Assembly: GCA_030630445.1 (NCBI GenBank)
Contig: DAOVNC010000019.1
Coordinates: forward strand, 1 to 16,917
DNA from: Kiritimatiellales bacterium
GTDB lineage: Bacteria > Verrucomicrobiota > Kiritimatiellia > Kiritimatiellales > Pontiellaceae
DNA length: 16,917 nt
Reading direction: 5' to 3'
Made by a program: the position numbers and the translations under genes. This document shows, in pieces, positions 1 through 7,187 of this stretch. Numbering within the stretch: position 1 is the stretch's first letter; each line of letters begins with the position of its first letter. Under the pieces are notes generated by a model. That model made no database searches. It worked only from the letters and a program-made list of their open reading frames with translations, and was not told the DNA's origin.

Positions 1-1
1 C

Positions 2-865
2 TTCATCCTGCAAGGCGGAGTCGATACCGCCCTGATTAAATGGGCCGACTACGACGGCATCGGCCGCACGGTTCGCAACGGCATCAACTTTACCGAACGC
101 GGCTTCGGCATCCGCGGCGCGGTCGGTTGCTCCGACCGCGGCCACACCGCTACCTCGCAGCTCACACCCGGCGACATCGACTGGGAACACATTTTCGGAA
201 CACTCGGAGTGCGCTGGTTCCACACCGGCGGCATCTTCGCCGCCCTCTCCGAAACCACCGGCGAAGTCGTCATCGAGGCCGCGCGCGCGGCGAAGAAGCA
301 CGGCACCATCGTCTCGTACGACCTCAACTACCGCCCCTCCCTCTGGAAAGATTTCGGCGGCCTCGAAAAATGCCGCGAGATCAACCTCGAGATCGCCCGA
401 CAGGTCGACGTTATGATCGGCAACGAAGAGGACTTCACCGCCTGCCTCGGCTTCGAGATCGAAGGCGCCGATGAAAGCCTCACCGACCTCGACATCGGCT
501 CCTTCCGAAAGATGATCGCCAAAGCCGTCGCCGAATTTCCCAACTTCAAAGCCACCGCCACGACCCTGCGCGGCGTGAAAACCGCAACTGTCAACGACTG
601 GGGCGCCATGTGCTGGTGCGAAGGCGAATTCCATGCCGCCACCCACCGCCCCGAGCTCGAAATCATGGACCGCGTCGGCGGCGGCGATAGTTTCGCCTCC
701 GGATTCATCTATGGCCTGATGGAGCTCGGCGATCCACAGCAAGCCGTTGAATACGGCGCCGCACACGGTGCACTGGCCATGACTACGCCGGGCGACACTA
801 CCATGGCTACACTCGCCGAAGTCGAAAAAATCGTCGCTGGCACCGGCGCGCGGGTAGACCGCTAG
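2..865 (+). CDS. kdgK: PfkB-family sugar kinase, probable 2-keto-3-deoxygluconate kinase (5' end outside window)
   Basis: Partial gene: the reading frame is open from the left edge, and 287 C-terminal residues are visible. Likely reaction: ATP-dependent phosphorylation of KDG to KDPG in the cytoplasm. The PfkB ribokinase fold is shown by a D-L-N-Y-R-P-S-L-W segment (the D-x-N-x-R motif of KDG kinases), the NEEDF segment, and the C-terminal signature DRVGGGDSFASGF, whose GGGD contains the catalytic base Asp. The internal GTG at 209 is not the start, because conserved kinase sequence continues upstream of it. Its TAG stop (863-865) overlaps the Shine-Dalgarno of the next gene, eda, which suggests translational coupling and supports KDG/KDPG as the substrate pair. 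A paralogue lies at 3143-4216. The exact substrate is inferred from the neighbour; other 2-keto-3-deoxy sugar acids are possible. Confidence 0.85.
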   Translation, partial: FILQGGVDTALIKWADYDGIGRTVRNGINFTERGFGIRGAVGCSDRGHTATSQLTPGDIDWEHIFGTLGVRWFHTGGIFAALSETTGEVVIEAARAAKKHGTIVSYDLNYRPSLWKDFGGLEKCREINLEIARQVDVMIGNEEDFTACLGFEIEGADESLTDLDIGSFRKMIAKAVAEFPNFKATATTLRGVKTATVNDWGAMCWCEGEFHAATHRPELEIMDRVGGGDSFASGFIYGLMELGDPQQAVEYGAAHGALAMTTPGDTTMATLAEVEKIVAGTGARVDR

Positions 866-874
866 GAGAAAGAC

Positions 875-1504
875 ATGCTGGACGAACTGTTAAAACGGCC
901 GGTCATTCCGGTGATTGTAATCGACGATGCCGCCGCCGCCGAGCCTCTGGCGGAAGCCCTGCTGGAAGGCGGCATGGACGTGATCGAAGTAACCTGCCGC
1001 ACCGCCGCCGCACCCGAAGCCCTCGCGCGCATCAAAAGGGCCTTCCCGAAAATGCTGCTCGGTGCCGGGACCGTGGTCACCCCCGATCAAGCCAAAATGT
1101 GCATCGATACCGGTATCGACTTTGGCCTTGCGCCGGGACTCAACCCCGAAACCGTCAAGCAGTTCCAAGCCTCGAAAACGCTCTTTATCCCCGGCGTCAT
1201 GACCCCCTCGGAAATTGAGCAGGGCTTGGCACTCGGCTGCACAATGCTTAAATTTTTTCCGGCGGGTGCCGCTGGCGGCGCGAACATGCTCAAGAACCTC
1301 AGCGCCCCATACATGTCCCAAGGGCTCCGCTTCTGCCCAACCGGCGGCATCAGCCTCGACAATATGAACGACTATCTCTCGCTCCCGATGGTTAGCGCCA
1401 TCGGCGGCTCATGGCTCGCCACGCAAAAGCAGATTGCCGCAAAGGAATGGGGTGCCATCACCCGGCAGGTCGAAGCCGCCCTCGCCAAAGCCGCCGAGCT
1501 TTAA
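875..1504 (+). CDS. eda: KDPG/KHG aldolase (2-dehydro-3-deoxy-phosphogluconate aldolase)
   Basis: 209-residue class I aldolase, the usual length for Eda. It splits KDPG into pyruvate and D-glyceraldehyde-3-phosphate, the last step of the Entner-Doudoroff and hexuronate pathways. The Schiff-base lysine is K126 in MLKFFPA and the general acid/base glutamate is E38 in VIEVTCRT. Their spacing of 88 residues equals that of E45/K133 in E. coli Eda. GAGTV (residues 63-67) and PTGGI, the phosphate-binding segment, are also present. The ATG at 875 is preceded by AGGAGA (864-869), which overlaps the stop codon of the kinase gene 9 bases upstream, so the two form an operon. It is convergent with uxuA, with only 4 bases between the two stop codons. 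One small oddity is Cys in EVTCRT, where Leu or Phe is usual. Confidence 0.95.
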   Translation: MLDELLKRPVIPVIVIDDAAAAEPLAEALLEGGMDVIEVTCRTAAAPEALARIKRAFPKMLLGAGTVVTPDQAKMCIDTGIDFGLAPGLNPETVKQFQASKTLFIPGVMTPSEIEQGLALGCTMLKFFPAGAAGGANMLKNLSAPYMSQGLRFCPTGGISLDNMNDYLSLPMVSAIGGSWLATQKQIAAKEWGAITRQVEAALAKAAEL

Positions 1505-1508
1505 TACA

Positions 1509-2987
1509 TCAACCCAATTCGGCGCGAACGCCCTGCTCTCCGTAGACAAAGGGCACTTTGATAAAGGCGATTTTCCGGCGGATATATTCCACTTCCGCAT
1601 CGCCGGCGGCCTTGATGGCCTCTTCCCGGAGCGCGGGATCGCCGTTGCAGGCGGCGATGGCGGCCTCGACGGAACTGGTGCGGCTGGCCTTTGTGATCTC
1701 CGCCATCTCGAACAGCCCGAGGATGAGGTTGGCACCGTAGCCGCGCCCGATAAAATCGTAGCCGGGGTTGCCGCTGCCGTGGTTGGAGGTGGGCGCATGG
1801 TCGGGGCGGAAGACTCCCTGCCAGCCAATATCAACGAGCGTGTGAACCACCTTGGCCAGCTCTTCGCGGTGCTCGGCGTGGTGGCCTTCCCGAAAATTCT
1901 TGCCGTCGGTTTCAATGGGTCGCAGATGGATGTGCGGGAAAATCTCGTCGATGCCGAGTCCCTTCAAGCGGCCATAGTCGGCGATTTCGCGGATCATGCT
2001 GGTGATGTCGCGGTTTTTTGCGTTGGCCATCAGGGAGCCGATGCAAAGGTTTGCCCCGCAGCCGTGGTCGAGCAGGAATTTGTAGCCTTCGCATCCGCCG
2101 ACGGCACGCGGCGTGCCGAGGAACGGGGTGAAGGCCGGGTCGTCGGAATGGCAGCAGAGCCGGACACCCGAGGCATTGGCCACCGGAACAACGTGGTCGA
2201 GAAAGTAGGCAATGTGTTCGCGCAACTCGGCCTCGTCCATGTTCTCATATTTTTGCACCGCGGCCCGGAAGTCTTCCAGCGTGAAACCCGCCTGTGCGCC
2301 GGGTAGCCCGGCGGTGAGCATATCAATGAGCTCCTGCTGGCGGGTGGGGTCGTCCTTTAAATATCTGTCCCAATAGCAGCGCCCCTCCTCGATCTCCTCG
2401 GCGGAGAACGAGCCGTCGTCGATATAGCCCTGTTCGGTTTCATGGCGCTTGAGCAAATGGATGTCGAAGGCGGTGAAGGCGGCATGGATGTATTTCAAAC
2501 TCCGGGAGCCGTCGGGCAGAATGGCGATGCCCGTGCGGGTCCAGTCGGCCACGAGCATAAAGTTGCCGACCACGTTCTGAACACCGAAGCGCCCGAGATT
2601 GCGCAGGCTTTCGCTATAGTTTCGAATGTGCTTATCGCGATTCGGATTTCCGTTCTTAATGTCCTCGGTAAAAACCAAACTTTCAGCGATGTCCCAAACG
2701 AGTCCCGACGATTTTCCGTTGGAGGAGTACCAGTTGAGCCGTTCCATGCCTTCGAGCTCGTCCGGTGCCTCCGCGCAGGGCAGAAACTCCACCTCGATTT
2801 TTCGCCGTGCAATCTCGGCTTCGGTCCAAACCTCCCCGGCCGGAATGTGGTGCAATGCGGTGATGATATTGGTCACGCCCGGGGTCTGCCGGATATTTTG
2901 AATCGTGACGGTGTCCTCCGGGCCGAACCAGCGCATACCGGCGCGGACGCGCTCGCGATTCCAGTTTTTATTATAAATTTCGCTCAT
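1509..2987 (-). CDS. uxuA: D-mannonate dehydratase, long form
   Basis: 492-residue protein of the xylose-isomerase-like TIM-barrel family UxuA, which dehydrates D-mannonate to KDG using a divalent metal. The match to E. coli UxuA is clear: FGPEDTVTIQNIRQTPGVTNI near the N-terminus (residues 21-41), ALHHIPAGEVW (44-54), DWTRT (148-152) and AGLPGAQAGFTL. Probable metal ligands are H280 (CHSDDP), C315 (CIGS), H354 (IHLRP) and D396 (RPDHAP). The start at 2987 is chosen because AGGAGAG (2993-2999, complement) lies 5 bases upstream; an in-frame start at 3032 would add 15 residues with no family similarity. The protein is about 100 residues longer than E. coli UxuA, from an insert of about 25 residues around 64-94 and a C-terminal extension from about residue 423. 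It diverges from the second kinase gene. Confidence 0.94.
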   Translation of the reverse strand: MSEIYNKNWNRERVRAGMRWFGPEDTVTIQNIRQTPGVTNIITALHHIPAGEVWTEAEIARRKIEVEFLPCAEAPDELEGMERLNWYSSNGKSSGLVWDIAESLVFTEDIKNGNPNRDKHIRNYSESLRNLGRFGVQNVVGNFMLVADWTRTGIAILPDGSRSLKYIHAAFTAFDIHLLKRHETEQGYIDDGSFSAEEIEEGRCYWDRYLKDDPTRQQELIDMLTAGLPGAQAGFTLEDFRAAVQKYENMDEAELREHIAYFLDHVVPVANASGVRLCCHSDDPAFTPFLGTPRAVGGCEGYKFLLDHGCGANLCIGSLMANAKNRDITSMIREIADYGRLKGLGIDEIFPHIHLRPIETDGKNFREGHHAEHREELAKVVHTLVDIGWQGVFRPDHAPTSNHGSGNPGYDFIGRGYGANLILGLFEMAEITKASRTSSVEAAIAACNGDPALREEAIKAAGDAEVEYIRRKIAFIKVPFVYGEQGVRAELG

Positions 2988-3142
2988 GGAGCCTCTCCTG
3001 TTTTCCAAACGCCGCGCAATATGGTTGAACAAAGGAAAAAAGGCAATGTGTTTGCTTGATAAATTAAGTCGAATAGCGTTATCTCAAACAATTGAGGAGT
3101 GAATCATCAAAAAAGGGTTCGACCCCATCAGGAGATCTAGAA
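2988..3142. promoter_or_regulatory. Divergent intergenic region between uxuA and the second kinase gene
   Basis: This 155-base AT-richer stretch must carry the promoters for uxuA (minus strand) and for the kinase-gnd unit (plus strand). Visible elements are an inverted repeat CTCAA-ACAA-TTGAG at 3083-3096 and spaced TTTTCC / GGAAAA arms at 3001-3006 and 3034-3039, either of which could be an operator. No strong sigma-70 -35/-10 pair could be assigned with confidence on either strand. The Shine-Dalgarno sequences of both genes lie at its two edges (2993-2999 and 3130-3135). Confidence 0.45.
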
Positions 3143-4216
3143 ATGACCGAAACCACACACACAAAATATTCCCTGCTTGTTGCAACCAGCATGGGAGTTC
3201 GACTGACCCCGATCGATTCGCAACCCTTCCATTGCAGCGACACCTTCAAAATGCAGGCCACTAGCGCCGAAAGCAACGTGGCAAGCGTTGCGTCATACCT
3301 GGGTCTGCCGGTCAAGGTGCTCACCGCATTTGTCAAGGACAGCCCCATCTCGCATTTCATCAAGGACAATATCCGCAGCCGCCGAATGGATTTCGAGGGC
3401 CCCGAGTTTGAACAGGACAACCCCTGGGGCTACCGCCACCAGATCAACATGGCCGACAGCGGCTGGGGCTCTCGCGGACCAAGGGTTCAAAACGACCGGG
3501 CCGGTGAAGTCGGGCGAGAGCTTAGCGTTGATTATTTTGACCTGGATCGAATCTTTGCGCAGGAAGGCGTCGAGATTGTACACCTCTCGGGGCTGATTGC
3601 GGCGCTGTCGCCCAAGACCAGCAAGTTCTGCCTCGATATTGCCCGCGCCGCCAAGCAAAACGGATCGCGCATCTCCTTCGACCTCAACCACCGGGCCAGC
3701 TTTTGGACCGGCAGGGAAAAAGAGCTGGCCCAGACGTTTGCCGAAATCGCTTCTCTCAGCGACATACTCATCGGCAACGAAGAAGACTTCCAGCTCTGCC
3801 TGGGCATCGAAGGCCCTGAGTCCGGCGGACAGGGGCTTGACGAGAAAATCGACGGCTTCAAAGCGATGATTGGGCGCGTCCAAGCCGCCTACCCCAACGC
3901 TAGCTACTTTGGCACCACGCTGCGCGAAGTGGTCTCGGCCAACAGCCACCTGTGGGGCGCACTGGTGACCGACGGCACCGACTGGGAAATCATCAAGCCG
4001 CGCGAGATCGGCGTGCTCGACCGCATTGGCGGCGGCGACGGATTTGTGGGTGGATTGCTCTACGGTATCCTCAAGGGATGGAACGTCAAGAAGTGCGCCC
4101 GCTTTGGCTGGGCCAGCGGAGCGCTGGCCGCCACGGTGCTGACGGATTATGCCCAGCCCGCCGACGAAGATCAGCTCTGGAGCATCTGGGAAGGAAACGC
4201 ACGGGTTAAACGCTAA
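3143..4216 (+). CDS. PfkB-family sugar kinase, second KDG-kinase-like paralogue
   Basis: 357-residue PfkB kinase, collinear with the kinase at 2-865. Shared features are FDLNHRASFW (D-x-N-x-R motif), an identical IGNEEDF, and the C-terminal DRIGGGDGFVGG with catalytic Asp at about residue 299. The Ser after the catalytic Asp in the first copy is Gly here. ATG 3143 is preceded by AGGAGA (3130-3135, 7 bases upstream); a TTG at 3092 in the same frame would add 17 residues unlike the family and was rejected. It lies 25 bases before gnd and is probably cotranscribed with it. It could be a second KDG kinase, a kinase for a stereoisomer such as 2-keto-3-deoxygalactonate, or, given the gnd neighbour, a hexonate kinase. 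The sequence does not decide between these. Confidence 0.85.
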   Translation: MTETTHTKYSLLVATSMGVRLTPIDSQPFHCSDTFKMQATSAESNVASVASYLGLPVKVLTAFVKDSPISHFIKDNIRSRRMDFEGPEFEQDNPWGYRHQINMADSGWGSRGPRVQNDRAGEVGRELSVDYFDLDRIFAQEGVEIVHLSGLIAALSPKTSKFCLDIARAAKQNGSRISFDLNHRASFWTGREKELAQTFAEIASLSDILIGNEEDFQLCLGIEGPESGGQGLDEKIDGFKAMIGRVQAAYPNASYFGTTLREVVSANSHLWGALVTDGTDWEIIKPREIGVLDRIGGGDGFVGGLLYGILKGWNVKKCARFGWASGALAATVLTDYAQPADEDQLWSIWEGNARVKR

Positions 4217-4241
4217 ACACATCTTTAAAAAGGAGAAAACA

Positions 4242-5690
4242 ATGAAAGCAGATATTGGATTGATTGGATTGGCCGTGATGGGCGAAAACCTCGTTCTCAA
4301 CATGGAAAGCAAGGGATTCTCCGTGGCGGTGTTCAACCGCACCGTTGAAAAAGTAGACGCATTTATCGCGGGACGCGGTGCCGACAAAAACTTTATCGGC
4401 TGCCACTCCATCGAAGAGCTGTGCGCCAATCTCGAACGCCCACGCAAGGTGATGATGCTCGTCAAGGCCGGTGCCCCGGTGGACGCCTTCATCGAGCAGG
4501 TTATTCCCTTCCTTGAAGAGGGCGACATCATCATCGACGGCGGAAACAGCCACTATCCCGACACCATCCGCCGCACTGAACAGGTCGAAAGCAAAGGCCT
4601 CCTCTACATCGGCACCGGCGTTTCCGGCGGCGAAGAAGGCGCCCTGCTCGGCCCCTCCATCATGCCCGGCGGATCGCCCGCCGCATGGGAGGCCGTCAAG
4701 CCGATCTTCCAAAAGATTTCCGCCCACACCGATGCGGGCGAACCGTGCTGTGAATGGGTCGGCCCGGATGGCGCGGGACACTTCGTTAAAATGGTCCACA
4801 ACGGCATTGAATATGGCGACATGCAGATGATCTGCGAAACCTACCAGATAATGAAGGAAGGCCTCGGCATGTCCAACGCGGAAATGCATGAAGTGCTGGC
4901 CGAATGGAACACCAGCGAGCTCGACTCCTACCTTATCGAAATCACGCGCGACATTCTCGGCTACAAAACCGAAGAAGGCGAAGCCGTCATCGACCAGATC
5001 CTAGACACCGCCGGCCAAAAAGGAACGGGGAAATGGACGGCGGTTTCCGCCCTCGATCTCGGCCAGCCGCTCACCCTCATCGGCGAAGCTGTGTTTGCCC
5101 GCTGCCTCTCCGCGCTAAAGGACGAACGCGTTGAAGCCTCGAAGATCCTCAACGGCCCGACCACCCCATTCGACGGCGACAAAGCCGAACTGATTGAAGA
5201 TCTAAAACAGGCGCTCTACGCTTCGAAAATCGTCTCCTACGCACAGGGCTACCAGCTCATGCGCGCCGCTGCCGAGGAATATGGCTGGAAACTCAACAAC
5301 GGTGGCATTGCACTCATGTGGCGCGGCGGATGCATCATTCGCTCGGTCTTCCTTGGAAAAATCAAAGAAGCCTTCGACACGAATCCCGATCTCGTCAACC
5401 TGTTGCTTGATCCGTTCTTCACGGATGCGGTCGAGAACGCGCAAGCTTCGTGGCGGCGCGTCATCGTCAAGTCGGTCGAGCTAGGCATCCCGATGCCCGC
5501 GATCAGCGCAGCACTGGCGTATTACGACGGCTATCGCGCCGCCCGACTGCCCGCCAACCTGCTCCAGGCGCAGCGCGACTATTTCGGCGCGCACACCTAC
5601 GAGCGGCTCGACAAGCCGCGCGGAGAATTCTTCCACACCAACTGGACCGGGCGCGGTGGCGACACCGCCGCCTCCACCTATATTGTGTAG
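4242..5690 (+). CDS. gnd: 6-phosphogluconate dehydrogenase (decarboxylating)
   Basis: 482-residue long-form enzyme (E. coli Gnd is about 468) that oxidises and decarboxylates 6-phosphogluconate to ribulose-5-phosphate with NADP. The N-terminal Rossmann motif GLAVMGENL starts near residue 9, followed by FNRT (31-34) typical of NADP binding. The active site has SGGEEGA (128-134) and K183, N187 and E190 in HFVKMVHNGIEYGDM, numbered as in characterised enzymes. The family signature LDTAGQKGTGKWT lies at 254-266. ATG 4242 follows AGGAGA at 4231-4236; the upstream in-frame ATG at 4149 lies inside the kinase gene and was rejected. In an otherwise Entner-Doudoroff-type cluster it gives an exit to the pentose phosphate pathway. 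Downstream is a long palindrome rather than a simple terminator. Confidence 0.97.
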   Translation: MKADIGLIGLAVMGENLVLNMESKGFSVAVFNRTVEKVDAFIAGRGADKNFIGCHSIEELCANLERPRKVMMLVKAGAPVDAFIEQVIPFLEEGDIIIDGGNSHYPDTIRRTEQVESKGLLYIGTGVSGGEEGALLGPSIMPGGSPAAWEAVKPIFQKISAHTDAGEPCCEWVGPDGAGHFVKMVHNGIEYGDMQMICETYQIMKEGLGMSNAEMHEVLAEWNTSELDSYLIEITRDILGYKTEEGEAVIDQILDTAGQKGTGKWTAVSALDLGQPLTLIGEAVFARCLSALKDERVEASKILNGPTTPFDGDKAELIEDLKQALYASKIVSYAQGYQLMRAAAEEYGWKLNNGGIALMWRGGCIIRSVFLGKIKEAFDTNPDLVNLLLDPFFTDAVENAQASWRRVIVKSVELGIPMPAISAALAYYDGYRAARLPANLLQAQRDYFGAHTYERLDKPRGEFFHTNWTGRGGDTAASTYIV

Positions 5691-5705
5691 AGAAATGCAA
5701 AATTA

Positions 5706-5818
5706 AGAATGTAGATTTAAGAATGCAGAATGGCGGAACTCAAACGGCGTTGGCCTTTTAATAAAAAGGCCGTCGCAGACCCACCATTCTCCATTCTAAA
5801 TTCTTAACTCTTCATTCC
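5706..5818. repeat. Nested palindromic intergenic element (MITE/REP-like)
   Basis: The region between gnd and the LarA-like gene is a large imperfect palindrome centred near 5762. The core is a perfect 8-bp stem, GGCCTTTT (5752-5759) and AAAAGGCC (5764-5771), with loop AATA. It continues outward through a T-G wobble and a T-T mismatch to GCG/CGC (5747-5749 / 5774-5776). Outer arms share the same centre: 5717-5733 against 5791-5807 match at 15 of 17 positions, and the match weakens but continues to 5706 and 5818. The outer arms are AT-rich and built from TTAAGAATG-type units, unlike the surrounding coding DNA. It looks like a non-autonomous repeat that may also slow or end transcription. No second copy lies in this window, so repetitiveness is untested. 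Confidence 0.6.
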
Positions 5819-5843
5819 CCACCCTTCATTGAAGGAGGAACCC

Positions 5844-7130
5844 ATGATCAGCAAATTTGGAGAAACCGTTTCCATTCAATCCGACGAACTGCGCGAACTG
5901 GTTTTCCAGACCTTGGAAAACGTAGACGCGACGTCCCCGTCGCGTGTGCTGATCCTGCCGCCGGACCACACCCGCCTCAACTCAATGGCGGGGCCAATCA
6001 CGGCGATGGTTTATGAACGGCTGACCGCCAACGGCGTACAGGTCGATATCCTCCCCACCCTCGGAACGCACAACCCGATGACGGAAGCGCAGCTTCGCAT
6101 GATGTTCGGCGACTCGATTCCGTTCGATACCTTCAAGGTGCACGACTGGCGAAACGATGTGATCAACAAGGGAACCATTTCCGGCGAAAGGCTCTCCGGA
6201 CTCTCCAATGGCAAAGTCGATTTCACCGTCGATGTAGAAGTCAACAAGATGCTGTTCGATGGCTACGACTTGATCCTTTCCGTTGGGCAGGTGGTTCCGC
6301 ACGAAGTGGTTGGCATGGCCAACTACACCAAGAACGTGGTGGTCGGCGCGGGCGGTTCGGACATCATCAACAAGTCGCACTTCCTCGGCGCGGTCTGCAA
6401 CATGGAGACGATTCTTGGCCGGACGGATACACCGGTTCGCAAGTTGTTCAACCATGCGGTGGAAACCTACCTTTCCGACCTGCCGATCACCTACATCCTG
6501 ACCGTTATGGAGCAGGACTACGATTCGGGCGAAATGCACATGCGCGGATTCTATGCCGGTGAAGAAACCGACGTCTACAACGAAGCCTGCACCCTTGCCC
6601 GCGCGGCAAACATCACCTTGCTCGACCGCGAACCGAAGAAGGTCGTCGTCTACCTCGACCCGCATGAATTCCAAAGCACCTGGCTCGGCAACAAAGCCAT
6701 CTACCGCACCCGCATGGCCATTGCCGACGACGGAGAGCTGATCGTGCTCGCGCCCGCGCTCAAGGAGTTTGGCGAAGACCCCACCATCGACCGGCTCATC
6801 CGCAAATATGGCTACTTCGGAACACCGGCTACGCTCAAGGCCGTCGAAGAAAACGAAGAGCTGCGCGACAACCTCGGCGCGGCCGCCCACCTCATCCACG
6901 GCTCGTCGGAAGGTCGCTTTAAGATCACCTATTGCCCCGGGCCAAACATGTCCCTCGACGAAATCCGGTCGGTCGGTTTCGAGGCGGTCGACTACGATGA
7001 GATGGCTGCCCGCTACAATCCGGACAAACTCAAGGACGGCTTCAACACGCTGCCCGGCGGCGAGGAAATCTTCTACATCAGCAACCCCGCCCTCGGTCTA
7101 TGGGCCTTCAAGGAAAAATTCCGGGGTTAA
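5844..7130 (+). CDS. larA: LarA-superfamily nickel-pincer-nucleotide racemase/epimerase of 2-hydroxyacids
   Basis: 428-residue homologue of lactate racemase LarA (DUF2088 fold). Every residue expected for the nickel-pincer cofactor and catalysis can be placed: D41-H-T-R44 (LarA D72/R75), H76 in LGTH (H108), H153 in VPHE (H174), K163 in YTKN (cofactor-linked K184) and H179 in KSHF (H200). The spacings 153-163-179 equal 174-184-200 of LarA. It should therefore invert the stereocentre of a 2-hydroxyacid by hydride transfer, probably in the cytoplasm. Substrate is inferred: the neighbours point to a hexonate, for example D-gluconate/D-mannonate, rather than lactate. ATG 5844 follows AAGGAGG (5832-5838); the TTG at 5829 was rejected. 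The cofactor-building larB, larC and larE are not in the window. The gene symbol marks the superfamily, not proven lactate racemase activity. Confidence 0.85.
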   Translation: MISKFGETVSIQSDELRELVFQTLENVDATSPSRVLILPPDHTRLNSMAGPITAMVYERLTANGVQVDILPTLGTHNPMTEAQLRMMFGDSIPFDTFKVHDWRNDVINKGTISGERLSGLSNGKVDFTVDVEVNKMLFDGYDLILSVGQVVPHEVVGMANYTKNVVVGAGGSDIINKSHFLGAVCNMETILGRTDTPVRKLFNHAVETYLSDLPITYILTVMEQDYDSGEMHMRGFYAGEETDVYNEACTLARAANITLLDREPKKVVVYLDPHEFQSTWLGNKAIYRTRMAIADDGELIVLAPALKEFGEDPTIDRLIRKYGYFGTPATLKAVEENEELRDNLGAAAHLIHGSSEGRFKITYCPGPNMSLDEIRSVGFEAVDYDEMAARYNPDKLKDGFNTLPGGEEIFYISNPALGLWAFKEKFRG

Positions 7131-7141
7131 AAATTTGGAGT

Positions 7142-7172
7142 GCGGTGGGAAGCGAAGTGCCACACCGCTTTT
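7142..7172 (+). terminator. Terminator-like or REP-like hairpin between larA homologue and URO-D gene
   Basis: The stem GCGGTG (7142-7147) / CACCGC (7163-7168), extended by GG/CC pairs inside with one bulged A, is followed directly by TTTT (7169-7172). It ends just before the GGAGGA Shine-Dalgarno of the next gene (7175-7180). It could act as a partial intrinsic terminator or attenuator that lowers expression of the downstream unit. The T run is short. The style of a palindrome inserted just after a stop codon also resembles dispersed intergenic repeats. Confidence 0.45.
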
Positions 7173-7187
7173 ACGGAGGAATAGCCA

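Noticed and set aside
1434..2306. Long plus-strand open frame (about 290 codons) opposite uxuA
   Set aside because: It lies antisense to the well-supported mannonate dehydratase, has no recognisable motif, and reflects GC-rich codon use in the true gene.
3083..3096. CTCAA/TTGAG hairpin as a terminator
   Set aside because: The stem is short (5 bp), no T run follows on either strand, and it lies in a divergent promoter region; an operator is more likely.
3092..3142. Upstream TTG start for the second kinase
   Set aside because: The added 17 residues do not look like kinase sequence, and the ATG at 3143 has AGGAGA at proper spacing.
3293..4534. Long minus-strand open frame (about 413 codons) opposite the second kinase and gnd
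   Set aside because: It covers parts of two clear genes on the other strand, with no ribosome site or family motif; it is a composition shadow.
5982..6899. Minus-strand open frame (about 305 codons) opposite the LarA homologue
   Set aside because: It is fully antisense to a gene with all LarA catalytic residues; no start signal or motif was seen.
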